From Hymenobacter gummosus (GTDB lineage Bacteria; Bacteroidota; Bacteroidia; Cytophagales; Hymenobacteraceae), in NCBI RefSeq assembly GCF_003970915.1, contig NZ_RXOF01000010.1:62001-126000 (forward strand): DNA of 64,000 nucleotides, read 5' to 3'. The notes under the pieces were generated by a model. That model did not search any database. It was not told where the DNA came from and worked only from the letters and a program-made list of their open reading frames with translations. A program made the position numbers and the translations under genes. The number at the start of each line of letters is the position of its first letter. The stretch's first letter is position 1. Positions 1-8,337 of the stretch are shown piece after piece.

Positions 1-4
1 CCCA

Positions 5-48
5 GCGGCGAGTAAACTCGCCGCGTCCCCTCCTCATCTGAGGAGGGG
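5..48. terminator. two adjacent hairpins at the window edge
   Basis: Two short perfect inverted repeats lie just past the 3' end of the minus-strand GH105 gene. The first has 9-bp arms at 5-13 and 16-24, the second 10-bp arms at 27-36 and 39-48. Neither is followed by a clear T-run, so termination is an inference from position only; they could also be part of a dispersed palindromic element cut by the window edge. Confidence 0.4.
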
Positions 49-52
49 AATT

Positions 53-1216
53 TCAGTTCTTGGCCGTCGTGGTGGCTTTTACCGGGGCGGCGTCCTGCAG
101 CTTGTAGAGCTCGGTGCCAGCCAGTAGGAAGCAGCCCAGACCGTAGTCCTCGAAGTCGGGCTTGCTGGTGTAGCTGACGGGCTGCCCGTCCTTGGGCTCC
201 TTGCCGGTGCCCTGCACGTAGCCCAGAAAGCCGTCCTTGTGCACGCACTCCTTGGCCATGGCGTTCCAGGCTTTGGCAATGATGGGGCGGTACTTCTGCG
301 CGTCGAGCAGGCCGTGGTTGAGGCCCCAGGCCATACCGTACACGAACAAGGCGGTGCCGGTCAGCTCCTTGCCGCCGTAGTTGGTGGGGTCGTGCAGGCT
401 CACGTTCCAGTAGCCGTCCTGCCGCTGCAGCGGCGGCAGGGCCTGCATCATGCGCAAATACATCTGCTCGTATTCCTCGCGGTGCGGGGCGCCGGGGGGC
501 ATGATTTCGAGGGTACGCACCATAGCCGCCACCACCCAGCCGTTGCCGCGGCTCCAGTAGCAGTCCTCGCCGTTGGGCTCCTTATAGGGCGGCACGAAGT
601 CCTTGTCGCGCCACCACAGGCCGTCCTGGGGGTTATAGAGGCCGTTGCCGCCGTGCCGGGTCTTGGCGTAGTTGTAGAGGCGGTACATCTTGCCGTAGTA
701 GGCCGTGTCCTGGGTCATGGCCCCCAGCCGGGCGTACACCGGCATGGCCATCTGCAGCGCGTCAATCCACCACCAGTCGTCCACCTGCGGGCTCTGCACC
801 ATCCTATCGATGCTGGCCTTGATGTCGCGCAGGCGCTCGGGCTGGGGGTCAATTTGGTAGAGGGCCAGGTAGGTCTGGCCGGCGCACTGGTTGTCGGCGT
901 TGCGGGTTTCCACGCCGCGGTTCAGGCCCCACTGGTGCTTCTGGCCCCAGTCCACGGCGTAGTCGTAGTAGCGCGGCTGCTTATCGACGCTGTACAGCGC
1001 CAGCAGGCCTTCGTAGTACACGGCGCGCGTCCAGATGTGGCTGGGCCGGGTTTTGTTGGTGACGATTTCCTTACCCGTATCCGGCCACTTGCGCATGAAG
1101 TAGTCGTTGGCGCGGGTCATGGTTTTGAGCAGGGCCTTTTTCTTGGGCAGCTCCTGGGCCGTCAGCGGCAGCGTGAGCAGCGCGGCCAGGCCAGCAGTGA
1201 GAATGGGTCTGAGCAT
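53..1216 (-). CDS. GH105 unsaturated rhamnogalacturonyl hydrolase (YteR-like), secreted
   Basis: This 387-residue protein belongs to glycoside hydrolase family 105/88. The family removes the unsaturated galacturonyl residue that polysaccharide lyases leave at the non-reducing end of pectin fragments. A signal peptide is visible (residues 1-20, ending LPLTA). The (alpha/alpha)6-barrel hallmarks are present: ADNQCAGQTYL around residue 107, DDWWWIDALQMAMP around 146 and CYWSRGNGW in the middle. Asp108 and Asp152 sit where YteR has its two active-site aspartates (my alignment by eye). Length is normal for the family. The start is the ATG at 1214-1216, directly followed by a hydrophobic leader. 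It lies 259 bp downstream of the PL22 lyase on the same strand, and the pair makes sense: lyase products are its substrates. Family call is firm; whether it prefers rhamnogalacturonan or homogalacturonan ends is open. Confidence 0.88.
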   Translation of the reverse strand: MLRPILTAGLAALLTLPLTAQELPKKKALLKTMTRANDYFMRKWPDTGKEIVTNKTRPSHIWTRAVYYEGLLALYSVDKQPRYYDYAVDWGQKHQWGLNRGVETRNADNQCAGQTYLALYQIDPQPERLRDIKASIDRMVQSPQVDDWWWIDALQMAMPVYARLGAMTQDTAYYGKMYRLYNYAKTRHGGNGLYNPQDGLWWRDKDFVPPYKEPNGEDCYWSRGNGWVVAAMVRTLEIMPPGAPHREEYEQMYLRMMQALPPLQRQDGYWNVSLHDPTNYGGKELTGTALFVYGMAWGLNHGLLDAQKYRPIIAKAWNAMAKECVHKDGFLGYVQGTGKEPKDGQPVSYTSKPDFEDYGLGCFLLAGTELYKLQDAAPVKATTTAKN

Positions 1217-1279
1217 ATGGGCGGGAATCGTGAGGTTCGGGTTGGGCAGTTGAGTAGGATGCGCGCTAGCCTATCAGGT

Positions 1280-1437
1280 CGTCATGTCGAGCTTGTCGAG
1301 ACATCTCGCGTGCTGATGCCCGCAAACATTATCAGGTCAAGTAACGCGAGTCATTGGGGTCCGGCAAGAATGCGCTGAGCGAGAAGGTTACTTGTGGAAG
1401 TCAGCACGCGAGATGTCTCGACAAGCTCGACATGACG
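1280..1437. repeat. 37-bp perfect inverted repeat pair (GTCATG-type dispersed repeat)
   Basis: Arms at 1280-1316 and 1401-1437 are exact reverse complements over 37 bp, with 84 bp between them. The arm core (GTCATG, then GAGCTTGTCGA, then CATCTC) recurs at 20949-20980, 48095-48127, 48386-48444 and as a 50-bp pair at 51816-52020. The paired, opposite-facing layout resembles REPIN-type repeats. It fills most of the gap between the GH105 and PL22 genes. Confidence 0.8.
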
Positions 1438-1475
1438 GGCTATCAGGCTTTGCACGACGTTCTTTTTCGGCGGCC

Positions 1476-2711
1476 TCAGGAAGCCGGCTTGGCAATTTCC
1501 ACGGCGTACACCTGGCTTTCCCCATCGAAGTTGGCGCGGAAAATCAGCCACTTGCCGTCGGGGGAGTAGTGCACGTTGGGCTCCAGGTGGTAGTTGTGCC
1601 GGGCCAGGTTCACCAGCTTTTCGGCTTTGAACCGGTCGCCCTCGGGCCGGAACAGGTAAATCCACTGCCCGTTGGGCGAGTGGGCCACCGAGGTGGGGTA
1701 GCCCCCGTCGCCGGCGAAGGTCTTGGCATCGGGGGCCGAGGTGTAGTGCACCGACCACTCGTCGCGCGTCAGCTCGTACTTGCGCTCCTTGCCCGATTTC
1801 AGGTCGGTGCCCGTCACGAAGAAGGTGGCCCCGCGCGGCAGCTGGTGGTCAAACCAGATGGTACGGCCGTCGGCGGCAAACCACTCGTGGCCGGCAATTT
1901 CGCGCTCCATCGTGCGCTTGTGCACCAGCTGCACCTTTTTGGTTTTGGTATCGATGGTCCAGATGCGGTCCACCAGCTCCCAGGGCCCCTCGTGGCAGAA
2001 CATGAGCAGGCGCGCATCGGTCGGCGAAAACTGCACGTGGTTCAGCCAGGCCGTGTCGGTGAAGAGCTTGGTGAGCTGCCCGCCCTCGGCGGCGACGGTA
2101 AACAGGGTGCGCGGCAGCCTGGCCTCGTAGATGCGGCGGAAGTAGTCCTTTTTCTCCGGGTACTGCCGCGAAATTTCCTTTTCCGCGTCGCTGCTCCAGG
2201 CCCCGCCCAGCTGGGTTTCGTCGGCGTTCAGCGTGGTGATATTGGCCCGAAAATCGGCCGGAAACACGAACACCAGCCGCGTGCGGCGCGAGTCCACGTG
2301 GGTGGCGTACACCGAGTCGCCGGTCTGGTAAAACACCTCCCGCCGCTTCGGAGCCACGATTTCGCCGCCCACCTTCTGGAAGTAGCGCGTGAGCGGCTGC
2401 ACCTGCCGGGTCTGCAGGTTCAGCATGCGCAGCTGCTTGCCCCGGGCATCGGAGTGGTAGTACACCATCCAGTCGCCGTCCTGGCCCTTCACGAAGGGCC
2501 GGTTGTGGAAGTAGAAGCTCTGGTTCGAGCCGTCCAGGGGCGAGAGGCGGCGCACGCGGTGGCCGGTATCCGCGTCGAGCCACTCATCGGCGGGCATGGG
2601 CGACTGGCTGCCGGTGGCCAGCTTCGTCTGGGCCTGGGCGGCGCCGGGGCCGAGCAGCAGGCCGCCCAGCAGAGCGGGCAGCAGCCTTCGGATGCGGGGG
2701 TTGGGGTTCAT
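1476..2711 (-). CDS. ogl: PL22 oligogalacturonate lyase, secreted
   Basis: The 411-residue protein matches polysaccharide lyase family 22, which cleaves di- and oligogalacturonates by beta-elimination to 4-deoxy-5-keto-uronate. It has a signal peptide (residues 1-28, ending AAQAQ) and then a seven-bladed beta-propeller with typical blades such as the one containing LNHVQFSPTDARLLMFCHEG. The conserved IAGHEWFAADGRTIWFDH segment and later HYHLEPNVHYSPDGKWL supply the histidines the family uses to hold a divalent metal. Bacterial Ogl is often cytoplasmic, but this one carries a clear leader and is probably periplasmic. The GH105 gene downstream on the same strand acts on related products. The start codon at 2709-2711 precedes the hydrophobic leader. 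No kduI or kduD is visible in the window, so the product must be processed elsewhere. Confidence 0.85.
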   Translation of the reverse strand: MNPNPRIRRLLPALLGGLLLGPGAAQAQTKLATGSQSPMPADEWLDADTGHRVRRLSPLDGSNQSFYFHNRPFVKGQDGDWMVYYHSDARGKQLRMLNLQTRQVQPLTRYFQKVGGEIVAPKRREVFYQTGDSVYATHVDSRRTRLVFVFPADFRANITTLNADETQLGGAWSSDAEKEISRQYPEKKDYFRRIYEARLPRTLFTVAAEGGQLTKLFTDTAWLNHVQFSPTDARLLMFCHEGPWELVDRIWTIDTKTKKVQLVHKRTMEREIAGHEWFAADGRTIWFDHQLPRGATFFVTGTDLKSGKERKYELTRDEWSVHYTSAPDAKTFAGDGGYPTSVAHSPNGQWIYLFRPEGDRFKAEKLVNLARHNYHLEPNVHYSPDGKWLIFRANFDGESQVYAVEIAKPAS

Positions 2712-2759
2712 GGCGGGTGGGATTAGGGAGGCGGAAAGGGCGGTGTGGTTGGCGGCAGG

Positions 2760-3533
2760 TCAGGGGGCGGCGGCCGATGCGGGCGGCAGGTAGCGGGCCA
2801 GCTCGCGCAGGGCCAGCACGCGGTAGCGGTGCCGGTGCAGGTAGCGCAGGTAGTCCTCGAACACGGCCGGCGGGGTACTCACCCAGTCGTGGGCCGTGTC
2901 GGGTACGCCGTGGAAGGTCAGCACCACCACGCGGCCGCCGGTGGCCTGGCGCAGGGCCTGGTACACGGCGGCTGTATCGGGGCCGGGCGTGAAGCTGGGC
3001 ACCAGCAGCGGCTCGTCGGCGCTGGGGTCGTAGGCGCGGGCGTTGGGGCCCTTGCCGGTGCGGGCCAGGCGGTAGCCGCGCTGCCGCAGCACGGGCAGCG
3101 CGGCCGGGTGCGTGGCGTAGGCGGGGTAGGCGAAAGTGACGGGCCGCCGGATGCCGTACTGCCGGCAGCGGGCCTCGATGGAGTCCAGCTCGGCGGCCAG
3201 CTCCGCGGGCGTCATCCGGCTCACGTGCCGGTGCGTGAGCGTGTGGCTGCCAATTTCAAAGCCCTGCCGATCGAGCCCGCGCATCTGCGCCCAGCTCAGG
3301 TACTTCGACTTATCGGCGAAGGGCGGCTCCCGGAACTCGCACACGAAAAACGTGGCCCCGAAGCCGTACTGCTTCAGCCTCGGGGCCACGTAGGTGGCGT
3401 GGCTCACGGAGGCGTCGTCGAAGGTGAGGACCACCACCCGCTCGGGCACGGCGCGCCGCGGCCCGGGCGCCGGGGCCCCGGCGGTCAGCAGCCCCAGGAG
3501 CTGCCCGAGCAGAACGGTACGTAGTGCCACCAT
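2760..3533 (-). CDS. polysaccharide deacetylase (NodB/CE4-like), secreted
   Basis: I place the start at the ATG at 3531-3533, giving 257 residues with a short leader (MVALRTVLLGQLLGLLTAG). Longer in-frame starts add a low-complexity stretch without a leader. The NodB fold is visible: VVLTFDDAS near residue 37 (first aspartates of the metal site), SHTLTHRHVS (the SHxxxH metal motif), and VVVLTFHGV in the last third, the motif that carries the catalytic base histidine in carbohydrate esterase 4. The likely role is removal of acetyl groups from a polysaccharide, plausibly acetylated pectin or xylan given the neighbours, but peptidoglycan or capsule is possible. It ends 48 bp before the PL22 start, so the two may be cotranscribed. 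The fold is firm, the substrate unknown. Confidence 0.75.
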   Translation of the reverse strand: MVALRTVLLGQLLGLLTAGAPAPGPRRAVPERVVVLTFDDASVSHATYVAPRLKQYGFGATFFVCEFREPPFADKSKYLSWAQMRGLDRQGFEIGSHTLTHRHVSRMTPAELAAELDSIEARCRQYGIRRPVTFAYPAYATHPAALPVLRQRGYRLARTGKGPNARAYDPSADEPLLVPSFTPGPDTAAVYQALRQATGGRVVVLTFHGVPDTAHDWVSTPPAVFEDYLRYLHRHRYRVLALRELARYLPPASAAAP

Positions 3534-3715
3534 AAGCGCGTGCCGCGAAGTCAGACGGTTGCTCCAATAACGCGGGCGGCGCGACCCAAACCCTCCTGTA
3601 CTGTTCCGGTTCTGGCCGCCGGTTCTGCCCTGCCTCTTCTCCGCCCGCACGCCCCGGCAGCCGCCCCGCCCACCGGCCCGGGGCACTTTGGCAGGTTTTT
3701 AGATAGCTTGGCCGC

Positions 3716-4240
3716 ATGAAATATCCTCTGCTGCTGCTCAGCGCCGGCCTTTCGCTGGCCTTCTCCCCGGCCCAGGCCCAATCCTCGCCCCGCGCCCTCG
3801 ACGCCCGCAACGGCTTCCTCGACGCCAAATTCGGTATGCCGGCCAGCGAGCTGGAAGGCGTGCGGCTGACGAGCACCGTGGGCGCCAAGCAGGTGTACGA
3901 GCGGGTGGGCAAGCTGCCCACGCTGGGCGGCAACAAGCTCAGCCGCGTGCACTACACGTTCTACAACAACCAGCTGTGCTCCATCATGCTGAACGTGGCC
4001 GGCAAGAGCAACAACGACGGCGTGCTGCGCACCCTGCAGCAGGCCTACGGCACCGGCACGGCCGAGGGCCGCACCCGCACCTGGGAAGGCCGCACCGTGA
4101 GCCTGGTGTTCGGCACGATGGGCCAGGACCAGGCCAACGGCGTGGTGTCGGTATCCAATAAAGCCCTGGTGAAGCAGATGCAGACGCGCGGCGCCGTGGG
4201 CCAGCCCCAGCGCAGCGTGCTCAGCTCCGAAGGTCAGTAA
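3716..4240 (+). CDS. small secreted protein of unknown function
   Basis: This 174-residue protein has a clear signal peptide (MKYPLLLLSAGLSLAFSPAQAQ). The mature part begins with NGFLDAKFGMPASELEG, a pattern seen in small periplasmic proteins that measure a coefficient against a reference, and contains a beta-rich middle (RVHYTFYNNQLCSIML) and a glutamine/serine-rich tail. I do not recognise a named family. It is divergent from the deacetylase with 182 bp between them, and a strong hairpin terminator follows it, so it is probably monocistronic. There is no obvious link to pectin breakdown beyond position. Confidence 0.6.
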   Translation: MKYPLLLLSAGLSLAFSPAQAQSSPRALDARNGFLDAKFGMPASELEGVRLTSTVGAKQVYERVGKLPTLGGNKLSRVHYTFYNNQLCSIMLNVAGKSNNDGVLRTLQQAYGTGTAEGRTRTWEGRTVSLVFGTMGQDQANGVVSVSNKALVKQMQTRGAVGQPQRSVLSSEGQ

Positions 4241-4270
4241 CGGCCCCTTGCGCGGCCCCGTAAATCACCA

Positions 4271-4310
4271 CAGCCCCGGTCTGCGCCTTGCAGGCCGGGG
4301 CTGTTTGCGT
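4271..4310 (+). terminator. intrinsic terminator after the small secreted protein
   Basis: A perfect 9-bp stem (arms 4271-4279 and 4295-4303, both GC-rich) is followed by TTTGCGT. It sits 31 bp after the stop codon of the 3716-4240 gene and upstream of the mannonate oxidoreductase start. Confidence 0.65.
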
Positions 4311-4410
4311 AAGCTCCTGTTGGCAGCACGTCATGCCGCGCCGCTTCTCCTCTCCCCCCGCTAATCCCGTGTTCATGAATCTTTCCCCCGCCACTCCTCC
4401 GGCCCCGGCC

Positions 4411-5232
4411 ATGTCCGCGCTCAGTCAGTTTTCCCTCGACGGTAAAGTCATCGTCATTACCGGCGCCACCGGCGTGCTGGGTGAGGCCCTGTCGTTGGCC
4501 GTGGCCGAAGCCGGGGCCAAAGTGGCCATCCTCGGCCGCGACGCCGGGCGGGCCCGGGCCCGGGTGGCCGCCATCGAAGCCCTCGGTGGCGAGGCCCTGC
4601 CCCTGCTGGCCGACGTGCTCGACCAGGCGCAGGTGCAGGCCGCCTGCGACGAAATCATCCGCACCTGGGGTGCCATCGACGGGCTAGTGAACGGGGCGGG
4701 CGGCAACCTGCCCGGCGCCGTCGTCGGCCCCGACCAGGACTTGTTTGATTTCAACCTCGACCACACCCGGCAGGTGGTCGATTTGAACCTGTTCGGCACG
4801 GTCATCCCCACCAACATTTTCGGGCGCGTGATGGCCGAGCAGGGCAAGGGCAGCATCGTCAACATTTCGAGCCTGACGGCGCAGCGGCCCCTGACGCGGG
4901 TGCTGGGCTACACCATGGCCAAGAAAGCCGTGGAAGCCTACACCCAGTGGATGGCCGTGGAGCTGGGCCTGCGCTACGGCGGCGCCCTGCGCATGAACGC
5001 CATTGCCCCGGGCGTGTTCCTCACCGAGCAAAACCGCAGCCTGCTCGTGGACGCCGACGGCGCCCCCACGGCCCGGGCCCGGCAGTTTATTGCCGGCACG
5101 CCCTACCGGCGCTTCGGCCAGCCCGAGGAGCTGACCGGCACGCTTATCTACCTGCTCAGCGACGCCTCCCGCTTCGTCAGCGGCGAGACGATTCTGGTCG
5201 ACGGCGGCTTCAACGCCTACAGCGGGGTGTAG
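4411..5232 (+). CDS. uxuB: SDR-type D-mannonate oxidoreductase (fructuronate reductase)
   Basis: A classical short-chain dehydrogenase of 273 residues from the ATG at 4411; an in-frame ATG at 4375 would add 12 residues. The NAD(P) motif TGATGVLG starts near residue 20, the NGAGG motif near 100, and the active-site Ser and Tyr-x3-Lys are in VNISSLTAQRP and GYTMAKKAVEAY. The segment NAIAPGVFLTEQNRSLL and the ending VDGGFNAYSGV are typical of the SDR mannonate oxidoreductases (YjmF type), which interconvert D-fructuronate and D-mannonate. The next gene on the strand is mannonate dehydratase, the following step, which supports the call. Together they route glucuronate, for example released by the GH67 enzyme in this window, towards 2-keto-3-deoxygluconate. 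No uronate isomerase, KDG kinase or KDPG aldolase is visible here. Confidence 0.82.
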   Translation: MSALSQFSLDGKVIVITGATGVLGEALSLAVAEAGAKVAILGRDAGRARARVAAIEALGGEALPLLADVLDQAQVQAACDEIIRTWGAIDGLVNGAGGNLPGAVVGPDQDLFDFNLDHTRQVVDLNLFGTVIPTNIFGRVMAEQGKGSIVNISSLTAQRPLTRVLGYTMAKKAVEAYTQWMAVELGLRYGGALRMNAIAPGVFLTEQNRSLLVDADGAPTARARQFIAGTPYRRFGQPEELTGTLIYLLSDASRFVSGETILVDGGFNAYSGV

Positions 5233-5335
5233 GCGCTGTTCAGCCCCAACGGCAACCGGCTGCTCATTTCCGGCGAGGTTGGTCTGCCCATGCGGCATAA
5301 ACGACGGGCCGCAACGGAAATAATTTCAGAGCACC

Positions 5336-5374
5336 AGCCAGAATTCTTTCCAAACGGCGGAAATAATTCTGGCT
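5336..5374. promoter_or_regulatory. 16-bp inverted repeat within an array of GGAAATAATTC-like words
   Basis: Arms at 5336-5351 and 5359-5374 are reverse complements at 15 of 16 positions with a 7-nt spacer. Related words occur at 5316-5327, 5384-5394 (reverse), 5402-5412 and 5426-5437. The array lies about 160-290 bp upstream of uxuA. This could be an operator array for a uronate-responsive regulator or a structured RNA leader; the sequence alone does not decide. No such regulator gene is encoded next to it. Confidence 0.5.
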
Positions 5375-5546
5375 CACCATCCCAAATTATTTCCACTCAA
5401 TGGTAATAATTCGGGTTCATTGGTCGGAATTGTTTCCAGATACCCTGTAGCACGGCACAGGAGAGTGGAACGCCCCTGACGACTACTTTCGGCCCGAAGA
5501 CTTTTCTCCTACTCTAAACGCCGCCCCACCCTCCCCGCTACACGTC

Positions 5547-5590
5547 AGGCTCCCCTCCTTTCCGAAGGGGCGGCCGGGGGATGAGGCGCA
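5547..5590. repeat. dispersed GGCTCCCC...GGGGCCGGGG palindromic repeat, copy 1
   Basis: One of six copies in this window of a roughly 43-bp element built on a C-rich/G-rich hairpin and ending in TGAGGCGC. Other copies: 20697-20740, 20845-20893, 24192-24240, 40413-40454, 51877-51919. All are intergenic. This copy runs directly into the start region of uxuA. Confidence 0.75.
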
Positions 5591-5601
5591 CCGCACACAC
5601 A

Positions 5602-6768
5602 ATGCCCATTATCCAAAGCTGGCGCTGGTACGGCCCCAATGACCCCGTCAGCCTCACCGACATCCGCCAGGCCGGCGCCACCGACGTAGTAACGGCCCTG
5701 CACCACGTCCCGAACGGCCAGGTCTGGACCGTAGCCGACATTCAGCAGCGCCAGCAGGAAGTGGCCGCCGCCGGCCTCACCTGGAGCGTGGTGGAGAGCG
5801 TGCCGGTGCACGAGCAGATCAAGACCCGCACCGGTGCTTTCCAGCAGCACATCGAGAATTACAAGGAGTCGTTGCGCAACCTGGCCGCCTGCGGCATCCG
5901 CACCGTCACCTACAACTTCATGCCCGTGCTCGACTGGACGCGCACCGACCTGGCCTATGAAGTGGAGGACGGCTCCAAGGCCCTGCGCTTCGAGCGGGCC
6001 GCCTTCGTGGCCTTTGATGCGCTGCTGCTCCGCCGCCCCGGCGCCTGCGAGGAGTATTCGGCCGAGGAGCTGGCCACCGCCGAAGCCCGCCTGGCCGGCA
6101 TGAGCGAGGCGGAGCAACAGCTGCTGGTGCGCAACCTCATTGCCGGCCTGCCCGGCTCGGAGGAAAGCTTCACCCTGGAGCAGTTTCAGCAGGCCCTCGA
6201 CACCTACCAGGGCATCGACGCCGAGCAGCTGCGCCGGCACCTCATCCTGTTCCTGCAGGAAATCGTGCCCGTGGCCGAAGAAGTGGGCGTGGTGCTGGCC
6301 ATCCACCCCGACGACCCGCCCTACCCCATCCTGGGGCTGCCGCGCGTGGTGAGCACCGCCGCCGACGTGCAGGCCCTCTGCGACGCGGTACCCTCGCTCA
6401 GCAACGGCCTCTGCTTCTGCACCGGCTCCTTCGGCGTACGCGCCGACAATGACCTGCCCGCCATGGTGCGCCAGTTTGCCGACCGCATCCATTTCATCCA
6501 TTTGCGCAGCACCCAGCGCAACGCGGCGGGCGACTTTTACGAGGCCAACCACCTGGAAGGCGACGTGGATATGTACGCGGTGATGCGCGAGCTGGTGCTG
6601 ACCATGCAGCGCCGCCAGCAGAGCCTGCCCATGCGCCCCGACCACGGCCACCAGATGCTCGACGACCTCAAGAAAAAAACCAACCCCGGCTACTCCGCCA
6701 TCGGCCGCCTGCGCGGGCTGGCCGAGCTGCGCGGGCTGGAGCTGGGCATCACCCGCAGCCTTTCCTAA
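5602..6768 (+). CDS. uxuA: mannonate dehydratase
   Basis: The 388-residue protein (start ATG at 5602; an in-frame ATG at 5581 lies inside a repeat and is less likely) opens with [18 protein letters not shown], diagnostic for UxuA. The enzyme is a TIM-barrel, metal-dependent dehydratase converting D-mannonate to 2-keto-3-deoxygluconate in the cytoplasm; no signal peptide is present. Metal-site segments are visible: [34 protein letters not shown] and [10 protein letters not shown]. Length fits the family. It follows uxuB on the same strand after a 369-bp gap that holds a motif cluster and a repeat, so it may have its own promoter. Confidence 0.93.
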   Translation: MPIIQSWRWYGPNDPVSLTDIRQAGATDVVTALHHVPNGQVWTVADIQQRQQEVAAAGLTWSVVESVPVHEQIKTRTGAFQQHIENYKESLRNLAACGIRTVTYNFMPVLDWTRTDLAYEVEDGSKALRFERAAFVAFDALLLRRPGACEEYSAEELATAEARLAGMSEAEQQLLVRNLIAGLPGSEESFTLEQFQQALDTYQGIDAEQLRRHLILFLQEIVPVAEEVGVVLAIHPDDPPYPILGLPRVVSTAADVQALCDAVPSLSNGLCFCTGSFGVRADNDLPAMVRQFADRIHFIHLRSTQRNAAGDFYEANHLEGDVDMYAVMRELVLTMQRRQQSLPMRPDHGHQMLDDLKKKTNPGYSAIGRLRGLAELRGLELGITRSLS

Positions 6769-6809
6769 CCCTGGCCGCGCCGGCACCGGGTCCGGGCGGC
6801 TCCGCTCCC

Positions 6810-8026
6810 GTGCTTTTCCCGCTGATGCGCTGCTTCCCCTTCCTTTCGCCGCTCTGCTGCCTCGCGCCTCTGGCCCGGGTGGCGGGGCGGCGCTTTGTTG
6901 CCGGCCTGCTCGGTTTGCTGCTGCCGCTGCTGCCGGCGGCCGCCCAGCGCCTGAGCCAGACTCTCAACTCGGGCTGGCAGTTCAGCCGAGCAGATGCGGC
7001 CGCCGACTTCGCCACGGCCCGGCCGCCCGCCGGCGGCTGGACGCCGGTGAGCCTGCCCCACACCTGGAACGCCCACGACGTGCTCGACGACGCGCCGGGC
7101 TACTACCGCGGCCTGGGCTGGTACCGCCGCCCGCTGGTGCTGCCCGCCGAGTGGCAGCGGCGGCCGGTGTACCTGTACTTCGAGGGGGCCAACCAGCAGG
7201 CCGAAGTGTACGTGAACGGGCAGCTGGCCAGCCGCCACGCCGGCGGCTACAGGAAGTGTACTCCAACCGGCCCGCGGTGCGCCTGCTGCTGAACGGCCGC
7301 GCCCTGGGTACCCAGCCGGTGCAGCAGGGCGTAGCCCGCTTCCGGGTGCCCTTCGGCGCGGGCCTGAACCAGCTGCGCGCCGAAGCCCCGGGCCAGCCGT
7401 TGTCTGACCAAATCGACATTGATTTTCAGCTTGTGCCCACGCCGCTGGCCTCCGAGCGGCTGCCCTTCCGCGAGCTGAACGTGAGCCTGGGCGACGCGCG
7501 CACGTTTACCGATGAGCTGCTCCAGCAGGTGTGGTTGCCCGAGCAGCCCTACCAGCCCGGCGGCTGGGGCTACGTGGGCGGCGAGGCCTACAAGCTGCCC
7601 GGCACCGGCCGCCTGCCCTATGGCTCCGACCGCAACATCCTCGGCACCGATTACGACGCGCTCTACCAAACCCAGCGCGCGGGCCTGCAGCAGTTCCGCG
7701 CCGACGTGCCCGCCGGCGAGTACGAAGTCACGCTGCACTTCGCCGAGCTGGAAGCCGTGCCCGCGGGTGAGCAGCTGGTCTACAATCTGGGCGCCGCCAC
7801 GTCCGCTCCCGCGGCCGCCACCGCAGCCGGCCGCTCGTTTGCGGTGCGGCTCAACGGCCAGCTGGTGCTGCCCCGGCTCAGCGCCGCCACCGGCCTGCAG
7901 CCCCTGCGCGGCAGCAGCTTCCGGTTTCCGGTGTCGGTGCGCGGGCCGCAGGGGCTGGTAGTCGATTTCGAGCCGCAGACGGGCCGGCCGGTGCTCAACG
8001 GCATCCAGATTCGCCGGGTGTGGTAA
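6810..8026 (+). pseudogene. GH2-family glycosidase with catalytic middle deleted and out-of-frame join
   Basis: The first part (6810 to about 7250) encodes a leader ending LLPAAAQ and the N-terminal sugar-binding domain of a GH2 beta-galactosidase/glucuronidase: WQFSRADAA, PVSLPHTWNAHD, GLGWYRRPLVLP and EVYVNGQLASRHAGGY. At about 7250 the reading jumps to another frame that begins EVYSNRPAVRLLLNG, typical of the DUF4982-like domain located after the catalytic barrel of such enzymes, followed by a malectin-like domain (YNLGAATSAP to the end at residue VW). The immunoglobulin-like domain and the whole TIM barrel with both catalytic glutamates, normally about 500 residues, are absent, and the two halves are not in frame. 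A real deletion is likely; an assembly collapse is possible. It cannot make an active hydrolase. Confidence 0.85.
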
Positions 8027-8097
8027 AGGGCGCGGCGGAAAGCCACGCGACCAGCCGGGTTGATTCACTTTGGCGCTGCAGACAGGCAACGAACAGA

Positions 8098-8173
8098 ACG
8101 TCATGCAGCGCGCAGCAGCTTGCGTGCTGACGTCTGCAACGATTCACGCAAGCTGCTGTGCGCTGCATGACGT
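8098..8173. repeat. 29-bp inverted repeat (GTCATGCAGCGC type)
   Basis: Arms at 8098-8126 and 8145-8173 match at 28 of 29 positions as reverse complements. The outer end (CGTCATG) is shared with the GTCATG-type repeats at 1280, 51816 and elsewhere, but the inner sequence differs, so this is a related subfamily rather than the same element. Confidence 0.7.
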
Positions 8174-8247
8174 CCGATGAAGCCCAAAGCATTGCCGTCC
8201 ATCCGGCCTGACGTTCTTTCCGGGCGCCAAGGCCGCTTCGGCGGCAA

Positions 8248-8295
8248 ATGAAACCGGGGCCGGCCTGGGGTGCGCTGCCCCCAAGCCGGCCCCGG
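8248..8295 (-). terminator. intrinsic terminator of the NHL/IPT gene
   Basis: Arms at 8254-8264 and 8285-8295 form a perfect 11-bp GC stem that can be extended inward. Read on the minus strand the stem is followed by TTTCATTTG. It lies 43 bp past the stop codon of the 8338-12867 gene. Confidence 0.7.
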
Positions 8296-8337
8296 ACCGG
8301 TTCGCGTACATCGGCGCTCGGCAGCGCGGCTAAGCGG

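Larger units (their letters stand above)
5233..5601. other. gene-free spacer with AT-rich motif cluster before uxuA
   Basis: This 369-bp gap contains an unusually AT-rich stretch (about 5316-5437) in otherwise GC-rich DNA. It has six copies in both orientations of a GGAAATAATTC-like word, two of which form a long inverted repeat (see the next entry). A dispersed palindromic repeat follows at 5547-5590, abutting the uxuA start. I see no gene in it. Confidence 0.6.
8027..8337. other. gene-free spacer with inverted repeat and terminator
   Basis: This 311-bp gap between convergent genes holds an imperfect 29-bp inverted repeat (8098-8126 with 8145-8173, one mismatch, 18-nt loop; arm starts ACGTCATGCAGCGC) and the terminator of the minus-strand gene at 8254-8295. 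I see no coding potential. Confidence 0.6.

Noticed and set aside
1392-2726. A 444-codon frame antisense to the PL22 lyase
   Set aside because: Low-complexity Gly/Val/Arg/His sequence without a leader or motif; PL22 on the other strand is clear.
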